From positions 1 through 22,746 of IMG/VR virus record IMGVR_UViG_3300020424_000034: a DNA stretch of 22,746 bases. One strand, written 5' to 3'. Origin of the DNA: a virus. Shown piece after piece: positions 1-6,170 of the stretch. Both the position numbers and the translations under genes were made by a program. Positions within the stretch are counted from its first letter, which is position 1; each line of letters starts with the position of its first letter. Under the pieces are notes generated by a model, which saw only the letters and a program-made list of their open reading frames with translations, was not told the DNA's origin and ran no database searches.

Positions 1-108
1 ATTTTTTGGTACAAAGTTAATGTTATTAGAAAAAATTATTTTAAAGAATTAACTCAATACGATTCTGGAAATAATAAGGGGAATGGCAAACATTCTAGGT
101 ATAAATAA
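1..108 (+). CDS. 3' end of an unidentified gene (partial)
   Basis: The first frame is open from base 1 for 35 codons and ends at TAA 106-108. Its stop shares a base with the ATG of the next gene (TAATG), the same junction seen twice more downstream, which supports it as a real coding end. The visible tail is basic and polar, ending in KGNGKHSRYK. The product cannot be identified from this fragment; by position it is probably a virion or tail protein. Confidence 0.6.
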   Translation: MFWYKVNVIRKNYFKELTQYDSGNNKGNGKHSRYK

Positions 109-881
109 TGGCGATCCCCGGAAGTGGTTCAGTATCTTTAAGTTCAATACAAACCGAATGGGGTGGTAGTAATCCTGCAAGCTTAAATGAGTATTACTCT
201 GGAAGTTTAGCTAGTAATGCTTCTGCTATTACTACATCTACATCGGTAGGTTATTCAAGTACAAGTCAATATGTTCCTGCTCAACCCGGAGGTAAATATA
301 GTCCTAGTATTCCTGCATATACTGGTTATTATCGTCAGTTTGGACATAAACATGTAGCAATAGAGAATACAAGTATTTATCCTGGTATTGGAGCTTCAGG
401 TACAGTTTACACTTATACTTTTGTATCAGGCATAGATCAAGTAGGAAACGCAGGACAAATACCTTCTTCTGGCGCTATACAAATGAATCATTTTAGAGGA
501 ACTGCTAATAATCCTACGAATACAGCCCGTTATGTTTCTGGTTTTTGGTGGAGGCAAAGTACAAATTCTAATGGTACTTGGGGTAATCATTTAGTTTCAT
601 TTACTATAGCTGGAACATTTGGAACGCAGTACGCTAGTAATTGGAACACTTCATCGTGCCCTTTTCGCTACATTGATGTTCCTGCAAAAGATGGAGTTCC
701 TGCAACGAGACTTTATGGAAGTGATACTCATTCAAATAGTGGGTGGATAACCGCCAAAAGTATTCTTATTCATGCTACTTATCCTAGTCCTGTCGGAGCA
801 ACTACTACTTACACTTGGACCACAAATAATAATACAAATATTAATATGTCAGGTACTTGGAATATAACTGTACAAACGTAA
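108..881 (+). CDS. Putative tail fibre / receptor-contact protein
   Basis: 257 residues rich in Ser, Thr, Gly, Asn, Tyr and Trp, with almost no charged helices, as expected of a beta-rich fibre or appendage. The N-terminus (MAIPGSGSVSLSSIQTEWGG) matches that of the protein at 4802 (IPTSGNITLNQMHTEAGG): both follow IPxSGx(V/I)xLxx(I/M)xTExGG, so the two probably attach to the same virion part or share a trimerisation start. The rest, with repeated YTYTF, YTWTT and GTW-type segments, is unlike the 4802 protein. The start overlaps the previous stop (TAATG) and its own stop overlaps the next ATG in the same way. The fibre role is inferred from composition and neighbours; I do not recognise the C-terminal domain. 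Confidence 0.6.
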   Translation: MAIPGSGSVSLSSIQTEWGGSNPASLNEYYSGSLASNASAITTSTSVGYSSTSQYVPAQPGGKYSPSIPAYTGYYRQFGHKHVAIENTSIYPGIGASGTVYTYTFVSGIDQVGNAGQIPSSGAIQMNHFRGTANNPTNTARYVSGFWWRQSTNSNGTWGNHLVSFTIAGTFGTQYASNWNTSSCPFRYIDVPAKDGVPATRLYGSDTHSNSGWITAKSILIHATYPSPVGATTTYTWTTNNNTNINMSGTWNITVQT

Positions 882-1114
882 TGATTGAAAAAGCAGAAGA
901 TATTATTTATTACGAAGAACCTGCCGATGATGGAACTATGTGGTATCGTTGCGACTATAAAGGAGTTGCCATACGAAAACCAAAATCCATGTTTGATGGC
1001 TTGACAGAACTTGAAATTAAACAAGTATTTTTTGAATATATAAATACAGAAATAGACGAAACTGTTTATGATATAAGTAAAAATGCTGAAAGCAAAACAA
1101 GCGAGGGAATATAA
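881..1114 (+). CDS. Small acidic protein of unknown function
   Basis: 77 residues beginning MIEKAEDIIYYEEPADDG, acidic overall and without a membrane segment. An upstream in-frame TTG at 857 would add eight residues, but the ATG at 881 is preferred because it forms a TAATG junction with the preceding stop, and the next gene starts the same way at 1114. The central part (WYRCDYKGVAIRKPKSMFDG) looks like a short folded beta unit. It is probably translated by re-initiation with its neighbours. I do not recognise a family; an accessory or chaperone role for the adjacent fibre is only a guess. Confidence 0.65.
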   Translation: MIEKAEDIIYYEEPADDGTMWYRCDYKGVAIRKPKSMFDGLTELEIKQVFFEYINTEIDETVYDISKNAESKTSEGI

Positions 1115-1815
1115 TGACAGTTCGATATGATTTTGTTGTAGTGCCAGAAACTCTTAAAGTAGTTGATGATGAATTTCAAATAGTAGTAGTTGAAGGCAAT
1201 CAAGGAGATGTAGCTTCTAGAACAGAAAAATCAGAAATAATTGAAGTAACAAATCAAATTTTTGATACTGAAAGTTCAAACATACTTAAAACTCCAAGTA
1301 TATTATCTGTTATAGAAGGTGGTGTAGAAGTTTCTCTTAGTTGGGAAAATGATGATATTACTGAATTTGATTTACAAAGGTTAAATTTATTAACTCAATA
1401 TGATTATTTAAAAAATGGTTCCTTTGAACAAACAAGTTGGGAAGAAGCTATGGCTAATAAAAGTTATAAAGCTACTTATACTTTTGGTAATGATTACGAA
1501 ACTTTACAAGAAAAAGGTTTTTCTTGGGGATTGTATGCTAAATATGGAGAAGTAAAAGCAACTCAAGACAATACTAAATTAGTTTGTTTTCTATCTAAAG
1601 TAGAAGGATATTCTGGCAGTGTTTTAGATATAGGCGTTGGCGAAACTAAAACCATTAATAAATCCGATAATTTAATGTACTTATTTTTTTCACAGAATTG
1701 TTCTATTGGAGATACACAGATAAGTCAGTATGATATAAAAAAATTAAATAGTTCTTCAGTAGAGATCACAAATGAATCAGAAACTACTGCAAGAATTATG
1801 GCGTATAAGAGGTAA
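1114..1815 (+). CDS. Uncharacterised protein, possible virion accessory
   Basis: 233 residues, joined to the preceding gene by TAATG. The first 45 residues are rich in Val and Glu. The middle (SVIEGGVEVSLSWENDDITE, about residues 65-85) resembles an Ig/FnIII-type beta opening. The C-terminal half is beta-rich with alternating aromatic residues, has a GETKTINKSDNLMYLFFSQN stretch, and ends on a basic tail. There is no signal peptide or membrane segment. It lies between a fibre-like gene and the Coq4 homologue, and its stop region supplies the Shine-Dalgarno (AAGAGGTAAT) of the latter. No function can be assigned; a beta-sandwich tail accessory is the simplest guess. Confidence 0.6.
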   Translation: MTVRYDFVVVPETLKVVDDEFQIVVVEGNQGDVASRTEKSEIIEVTNQIFDTESSNILKTPSILSVIEGGVEVSLSWENDDITEFDLQRLNLLTQYDYLKNGSFEQTSWEEAMANKSYKATYTFGNDYETLQEKGFSWGLYAKYGEVKATQDNTKLVCFLSKVEGYSGSVLDIGVGETKTINKSDNLMYLFFSQNCSIGDTQISQYDIKKLNSSSVEITNESETTARIMAYKR

Positions 1816-1820
1816 TAAAT

Positions 1821-2657
1821 ATGGCATGGAATTTAAAGAAAATATATGAATACAGCAGAGATGTATTTGAGAATAATCATAATCTACAAAAACTCGAAGA
1901 TGATTTTGGTAATGCAAGATTAGATGCTTATCAAGGTTTAATTAGACAAATGGCTATTCCTTTTGGTTTGGGAGCATTACTTACACATCTTAAAAAAGAA
2001 AAAAGACCTATTTTATTTGGTGGAAGTTGGAATGATGAAACTTATGTAAGAGAAAAAGTATTACCAAAATTATCAGATAGAGAGTGGCTACAATCTTTGC
2101 CTCCGAATACTGTAGGAGCGCACTTAGGTAATTTACTAAAAAATTGGTCTATGGAAGAACTTTATGATAAAAGATTTCTTATTGGAGAAAACACTAAAGT
2201 TCTTGCAGGAAGGAAAGGAAATAAACTCTGGAGTAATTTATCAAGTCACATGTTTTTAACACACGATATATGGCATATTTTATTTAGATACGATACTACA
2301 CTTTTTGGAGAAGGATTAATTCAACAAATTACTTTTAGAGCTATAGGCGTAGTGCCTGTTGCTTATGTAGCTTTTATTGTGACTTGTAAAGTTGCTTGGC
2401 GCACTAAATCTCTTATGCCTTTTAAAGTTTTAAGAGAGGCAGATAAACTAGCAAAACGAGCAAATAAAAAATTATTATCAGCCAATAGTCCTTTATATTT
2501 TCTTGAACAAGATATTGATGAAGTAAGAAAGAAATTTGATATAGGAGTTCCTGTTGAATATATAAAGTGGACACAAAAATTCCCAAATCATTTTAGAGGA
2601 GATACCATACACCCAGAATATGAGGATAAACAATGGATAAAAGCAGAATCAATTTAA
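1821..2657 (+). CDS. Coq4-family ubiquinone-biosynthesis protein homologue
   Basis: 278 residues. Residues 148-164 read HDIWH-ILFRYDTTLFG-E, an exact HDxxH-x11-E motif (H148, D149, H152, E164), the metal-binding signature of COQ4. The flanks also follow the family order: LSDREWLQSLPPNTVGAHLG (85-103) matches the stretch before the motif, a hydrophobic helix follows it (about 174-193), and FLEQDIDEVRKKFDI (227-241) matches the conserved family end. In eukaryotes COQ4 organises the CoQ biosynthetic complex and is linked to oxidative removal of the C1 carboxyl of the quinone ring; bacterial homologues exist. About 37 residues extend past the usual end. The start follows a good Shine-Dalgarno (AGAGGT), and the last 25 nt overlap the next gene. 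Family assignment is confident; activity in the infected cell is inference. It has no obvious relation to the surrounding virion genes. Confidence 0.85.
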   Translation: MAWNLKKIYEYSRDVFENNHNLQKLEDDFGNARLDAYQGLIRQMAIPFGLGALLTHLKKEKRPILFGGSWNDETYVREKVLPKLSDREWLQSLPPNTVGAHLGNLLKNWSMEELYDKRFLIGENTKVLAGRKGNKLWSNLSSHMFLTHDIWHILFRYDTTLFGEGLIQQITFRAIGVVPVAYVAFIVTCKVAWRTKSLMPFKVLREADKLAKRANKKLLSANSPLYFLEQDIDEVRKKFDIGVPVEYIKWTQKFPNHFRGDTIHPEYEDKQWIKAESI

Positions 2658-2875
2658 GATGGAACTTTCCTATTGCTCAAGCAGCGATTAAGAAAATAAA
2701 ATCAGTATATAAAGAACAAGGTTTATTTGAAGCTATAGCGTATGTACTAGTTATAGTAATTGGATTTAAAGTTGTAGTTATTAATGGAATTATTTACACA
2801 ATAAATTACTTGTTTTTGACCGACATTAAATATGGACCTTTTCTTTATTATGTCCTTGGAATTAAGTTAATTTAA
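2633..2875 (+). CDS. Small membrane protein overlapping the Coq4 homologue
   Basis: 80 residues: a basic amphipathic N-terminus (about 1-30, including AQAAIKKIKSVYKEQG), then a long hydrophobic region (about 32-62, likely one or two membrane passes) and an aromatic, hydrophobic tail. The ATG at 2633 lies 25 nt inside the 3' end of the Coq4-like gene, with GAGG about 7 nt upstream, so the two are probably co-translated. The stop abuts the next ATG (2876). The family is not recognised. Because ubiquinone chemistry is membrane-bound, a membrane partner or anchor for the Coq4-like protein is an attractive but unproven idea; a small holin-like or unrelated inner-membrane protein is equally possible. 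Confidence 0.6.
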   Translation: MDKSRINLRWNFPIAQAAIKKIKSVYKEQGLFEAIAYVLVIVIGFKVVVINGIIYTINYLFLTDIKYGPFLYYVLGIKLI

Positions 2876-3580
2876 ATGTTTGGAATAAGTGCATTTGCAG
2901 AATCACCTTTCGCTTCCCTAGCTGGCCTCGGAGGTAATGTAAATGTATCTTTAATAGGGCAGTCTGCCACTGCTTCAGTAGGCACGACAACTTTTGTTTG
3001 TGTAGCTCACATAAATCCCACAGGCCAAGGAGCAACTTCTGCCATAGGCGGAGTAGGTATTACTGCTGGCGGAGATATAGGTGTTACTGGTTTTTCTATG
3101 ACATCTGGATTAGGTTCAATGACAATCACAGGGGAATCTAACTTAACAATAGATTTTTCAAGCCAAGGAGCTACTTCTGAATTGAGCGGTGTAGGAGTAA
3201 ATGCGCAAGCTGTAGCAACTTTACCTAGTTTAAATACAAGCGTTGGCTCAGTAGGGGTAACTGTAACTGGAGTGGCAAATGTTACTCCAGCTAGTCAATT
3301 AGCTACTTCTGCTCTAGGCACAATAACGCAAAGATCAAGTAATACTATTGTCATATCAGGATTTGGCTTAACTAGCGGTTTAGGAACTATAACGGAAATA
3401 GCTAAAGCAAATGTAACTCTAATTGGGTTTGAGGCAACAAGTGAATTGTCCTCAGTATTAGTATGGTCTATGCTAGAAGAATCTCAAGCTTCAGGATTTA
3501 ATGAAATAACAGATACTCAAACTCCAGGTTGGTCAGAAGTAAGTGATTCTGAAACAGCTTCGTGGGAAGATGTGGCTTAA
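2876..3580 (+). CDS. Repeat-built virion (tail-associated) protein
   Basis: 234 residues made largely of about eight degenerate repeats with a period near 22 residues. The recurring core is G-x-x-A-T-S-x-(L/I)-G, with its Thr at residues 32, 54, 76, 100, 121, 144, 166 and 188 (for example GQGATSAIGG, SQLATSALGT, GFGLTSGLGT). Each core is followed by an alternating Val/Ile strand, suggesting a beta-solenoid or beta-helical shaft. The C-terminus carries a second short repeat of period 11: FNEITDTQT, WSEVSDSET, WEDVA. The protein is acidic at the end and has no signal peptide or catalytic motif. It directly precedes the S74 tail fibre, so a tail appendage or head/tail decoration is likely. The structural role is inferred. 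Confidence 0.65.
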   Translation: MFGISAFAESPFASLAGLGGNVNVSLIGQSATASVGTTTFVCVAHINPTGQGATSAIGGVGITAGGDIGVTGFSMTSGLGSMTITGESNLTIDFSSQGATSELSGVGVNAQAVATLPSLNTSVGSVGVTVTGVANVTPASQLATSALGTITQRSSNTIVISGFGLTSGLGTITEIAKANVTLIGFEATSELSSVLVWSMLEESQASGFNEITDTQTPGWSEVSDSETASWEDVA

Positions 3581-3617
3581 TAATGATAATTTAATTATAA
3601 TTTAACGAGGTAAAAAC

Positions 3618-4805
3618 ATGGCAAGTACGTTTGATAATAATCTCAGACTTAGAGAAATGGGAACTGGTGATGAATCAGGGACCTGGGGAAATCGTACAAA
3701 CGAAAATTTAGAATTAATTGGAGAAGCTTTAGGTTATGGAACTGAAGCAATAACCACAAACGCCGACGTACACACTACAACAGTATCTAATGGAGCTACT
3801 GCTCCTGGTAGAGCAATGTATTTAAAATACACTGGCACATTGGATTCAGCTTGTACTATAACTCTAGCTCCAAATACAATTTCTAAATTATGGTTTATTG
3901 AAAATGCAACTGGCGGAGCACAAAACATAATTATTTCTCAAGGTAGTGGCGCTAATGTAACCATACCAAATGGTAAAACTAAATTAGTCTTTACAGATGG
4001 AGCAGGTTCTGGAGCTGCTGTTACTGATGGTTTGGATAAAATAGATCTAGGATCTAATTCAACATTGAATGGTGGTGGTTTTAGTGATGTTACTGCAAGT
4101 TCATCGACAACCTTTACTAATAAATCGATAGACTCTGATAACAATACTATTACTAATATTGTAAATGCAGATATAAAATCAACAGCTTTAATAGAATTTA
4201 GTAAGATGGAAAATCTTACCGCGTCTAGAGCCTTAGTATCTGATAGTAATGGAGATGTTTCTGTAAGTGCAGTAACTGATACAGAGGTTGGCTACCTTGA
4301 TGGAGTAACTTCCAACGTACAAACACAAATTAACGCTAAATTAAATCAATCCTTACCTACAAACACAACTTTGAGTTCTACTGATAGCAAAGAGAGATTT
4401 TATTTTGTTAATAATGCCGACACTTATTATGGCTCTGGGTCAGGTCATTATTTTAGATATAATGGTGCTACAAGACTATCTCTTGACTCTAGCGGAAATC
4501 TTACAGCAGTAGGCAATGTTGGTGCATATTCTGATATGGCACTCAAAGAAGATATATATGAAATAGAAAATGCTTTAGATAAAGTCAAAAAACTAAGAGG
4601 CGTACACTTTACTAAAAAAGCAGACAAGTCAAAAGAAATAGGAGTAGTAGCTAACGAAGTAGAAAAAGTTGTTCCTGAATTAGTAGATGAAGTAGAAGAT
4701 GAAAAACTAGGAACAATAAAAACTATGAAGTATGCAAATACCGTTGGGCTTCTTATAGAAGCAGTAAAAGATTTAAGCAAACAAATAGAAGAACTTAAAA
4801 AATGA
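3618..4805 (+). CDS. Tail fibre with C-terminal S74 self-cleaving chaperone
   Basis: 395 residues. The N-terminus (SGTWGNRTNENLELIGEAL, about 20-38) is the attachment region common to marine-phage tail fibres. A central segment (about 155-245) carries TNKSIDSDNNTITNI and a LASRALVSD/GYLDGVTSNVQTQINAK-like shaft. The C-terminal ~95 residues are a peptidase S74 intramolecular chaperone: SDMALKEDI places Ser305 and Lys310 five residues apart, as in the Ser-Lys dyad of endosialidase-type chaperones, followed by EIGVVANEVEKVVPELV and NTVGLLIEAVKDLSKQIEEL. This domain directs trimer assembly and then cuts itself off just before the Ser. The start has Shine-Dalgarno GAGGT. The stop overlaps the next ATG by four bases. 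Confidence 0.85.
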   Translation: MASTFDNNLRLREMGTGDESGTWGNRTNENLELIGEALGYGTEAITTNADVHTTTVSNGATAPGRAMYLKYTGTLDSACTITLAPNTISKLWFIENATGGAQNIIISQGSGANVTIPNGKTKLVFTDGAGSGAAVTDGLDKIDLGSNSTLNGGGFSDVTASSSTTFTNKSIDSDNNTITNIVNADIKSTALIEFSKMENLTASRALVSDSNGDVSVSAVTDTEVGYLDGVTSNVQTQINAKLNQSLPTNTTLSSTDSKERFYFVNNADTYYGSGSGHYFRYNGATRLSLDSSGNLTAVGNVGAYSDMALKEDIYEIENALDKVKKLRGVHFTKKADKSKEIGVVANEVEKVVPELVDEVEDEKLGTIKTMKYANTVGLLIEAVKDLSKQIEELKK

Positions 4806-5410
4806 GCGATATACCAACCAGTGGTAATATAACTTTAAATCAAATGCACACCGAAGCAGGCGGTACTAGTGGTACTGCTTGCACTTTAAATGACTCTGAT
4901 ATCAGAGGATTGATAGGTAAAAGTTCAGGTGTTTCAATGTTTTTTAATGAATGGTATGGCGCAGCTGCAGAATTTCAAATTACTTTTTCTCCTGGATTTT
5001 GGACTATTCAATTAGGTCCTGGAGGTAACCAAATAAGAGGTAGTGGAGTTGATGAGTTTAATGGCGTAAATTATGGAAGTTTTACATCTGCTACAAGTAA
5101 ATCTAGTTTTTTTAGTGGCAATGCTGTTCAACATCTTTGGAATAGACATCATAATAACGGAGGTGCTGGAATATTTTATTTACAAGTAGCTGGTGTTGTT
5201 TCAAATACTGATAATGATGCCTTCGCTACGATAAATGTTAATGGCACATCTTTAAACAGGAGTGCTGCAGGTTATGGTTTTTCTGGTAGTGGAGGTAGTT
5301 CATTAACCACATGGTCTTGGAGTTTTACGCAAGGAGGAGGAGCAACTAACAATATTTACCCTATCTATGGGCAGAGTTATCCCAGTAGTACGGTAACTTT
5401 TACAAAATGA
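4802..5410 (+). CDS. Putative second tail fibre / appendage protein
   Basis: 202 residues, glycine-, serine- and asparagine-rich. The N-terminal 55 residues (IPTSGNITLNQMHTEAGGTS through a Trp-containing helix near FFNEWYG) form a module shared, as a motif, with the protein at 108. The remainder looks beta-rich (FQITFSPGFWTIQLGPGG, then GSGGSSLTTWSWSFTQGGG) and ends in STVTFTK. It starts within the stop of the S74 fibre gene (ATGA overlap), so the two are coupled and may form a fibre plus tip or adhesin pair. No enzymatic motif is seen. A receptor-contact role is inferred from composition and placement. Confidence 0.65.
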   Translation: MSDIPTSGNITLNQMHTEAGGTSGTACTLNDSDIRGLIGKSSGVSMFFNEWYGAAAEFQITFSPGFWTIQLGPGGNQIRGSGVDEFNGVNYGSFTSATSKSSFFSGNAVQHLWNRHHNNGGAGIFYLQVAGVVSNTDNDAFATINVNGTSLNRSAAGYGFSGSGGSSLTTWSWSFTQGGGATNNIYPIYGQSYPSSTVTFTK

Positions 5411-5417
5411 GGTAATT

Positions 5418-5552
5418 ATGGATACATTTATATGGATCATAGTTGGTTTATTAGTCGCTAAAGTAGTTTTAAAAGCTACAATGCCATATTTAAATAAATC
5501 AATTGATGAAAAAGCTAAAAAATATTGGGAAAATTTAAAAAGTTATTTTTAA
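5418..5552 (+). CDS. 44-residue single-pass membrane protein
   Basis: A short open frame from ATG 5418 to TAA 5550-5552. The start is well supported: TGAGGT, overlapping the upstream stop, is a strong Shine-Dalgarno at good spacing. The product has one membrane helix near residues 4-22 (FIWIIVGLLVAKVVLKA), then a charged Lys/Glu tail ending WENLKSYF. It is the first of three consecutive small membrane proteins upstream of the 634-residue structural protein. A lysis-associated or inner-membrane virion function is possible; no family is recognised. Confidence 0.6.
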   Translation: MDTFIWIIVGLLVAKVVLKATMPYLNKSIDEKAKKYWENLKSYF

Positions 5553-5564
5553 TACTAGATTGCA

Positions 5565-5915
5565 GTGGATGATCTAGTAAAAATAATTAATGAAGTAGGA
5601 TTCCCAATAGCAGCAACTTTAGGTTTAGGATTTTTTCTTTGGAAACTTTTAAATAAAATTATTAACGGCATGGAACAAAAAATAGATGTAGTTGATGACA
5701 AGATAAATGAAAGCATGGCAGCTATGGAAAAAAGACTAGATTCTAAATTAGACTCACAAATGGGCATATTAGTTCAATTAATAGATAGAGTTAGATCTGT
5801 AGATAATGAGATAATAAGGCAAGATGTTTTGTTAAAAACTTTATTAAATGCGCCAGAGCTCATAGAGCCTGATAAGTTATCTAAATCTGAAAGAGATGAC
5901 AAACGTAAAGATTGA
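5565..5915 (+). CDS. Small membrane-anchored coiled-coil protein, holin-like
   Basis: 116 residues with a GTG start at 5565. An in-frame TAG at 5556-5558 leaves only a few codons upstream, and no ATG occurs until well inside the gene. One membrane helix lies at about 11-30 (VGFPIAATLGLGFFLWKLL), followed by a long charged heptad region (about 35-95) and a basic, acidic-mixed tail. This single-pass plus coiled-coil shape resembles small phage holin-like or XhlA/BhlA-type proteins. It sits between two other small membrane proteins. No strong Shine-Dalgarno is visible, so translation may depend on the upstream gene. Function is inferred from topology only. Confidence 0.6.
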   Translation: MDDLVKIINEVGFPIAATLGLGFFLWKLLNKIINGMEQKIDVVDDKINESMAAMEKRLDSKLDSQMGILVQLIDRVRSVDNEIIRQDVLLKTLLNAPELIEPDKLSKSERDDKRKD

Positions 5916-5943
5916 TATAAAATGTAACGAAATATAAAAAAAC

Positions 5944-6153
5944 ATGGCAAGAACTACAGTAACAGAATTAGATAAAAGACTTAGCTCGCATGAAGCCGCA
6001 TGTGAACAAAGATGGAAAGAAAACTACAGACGTTTAGATGCTATCGAACAAGGTATTATTTCAATAAATAAAAGCATAAGAAACAGTTTAATTTTTACAA
6101 TTACTGTATTTTTAAGCGTTACAGCTTTCTTCATACAACAAACTCTTTTTTAA
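5944..6153 (+). CDS. XhlA-like small membrane protein (lysis-associated)
   Basis: 69 residues: a soluble, heptad-bearing N-terminus (TVTELDKRLSSHEAACEQRW through about residue 45) and a single C-terminal membrane helix (about 47-66, SLIFTITVFLSVTAFFI). This order, coil then C-terminal helix in about 70 residues, is that of XhlA-type hemolysin/holin-associated proteins, which work with a holin and endolysin in host lysis. The true holin and endolysin of this phage lie 2-3 kb downstream (8406-9270). No clear Shine-Dalgarno precedes the ATG (the upstream region is A-rich). Family assignment is tentative. Confidence 0.55.
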   Translation: MARTTVTELDKRLSSHEAACEQRWKENYRRLDAIEQGIISINKSIRNSLIFTITVFLSVTAFFIQQTLF

Positions 6154-6170
6154 CAAGGTAGGTATTTGTT

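Noticed and set aside
857-880. Earlier TTG start for the gene at 881
   Set aside because: The ATG at 881 makes a TAATG junction with the previous stop, matching the neighbouring junctions at 106-110 and 1112-1116.
48-1410. Near-repeat of TTAACTCAATA (48 and 1388), encoding LTQYD in two proteins
   Set aside because: The match is about 11-12 bases with no extension; likely chance or short convergent coding.
3581-3600. AT-rich inverted repeat ATAATT/AATTAT before the tail fibre gene
   Set aside because: The arms are separated by one base, cannot form a hairpin loop, and are expected by chance in such AT-rich sequence.
4448-4780. 110-residue minus-strand frame opposite the S74 domain
   Set aside because: It is antisense to a clearly recognised domain and Ser/Thr-rich as expected of a shadow frame.
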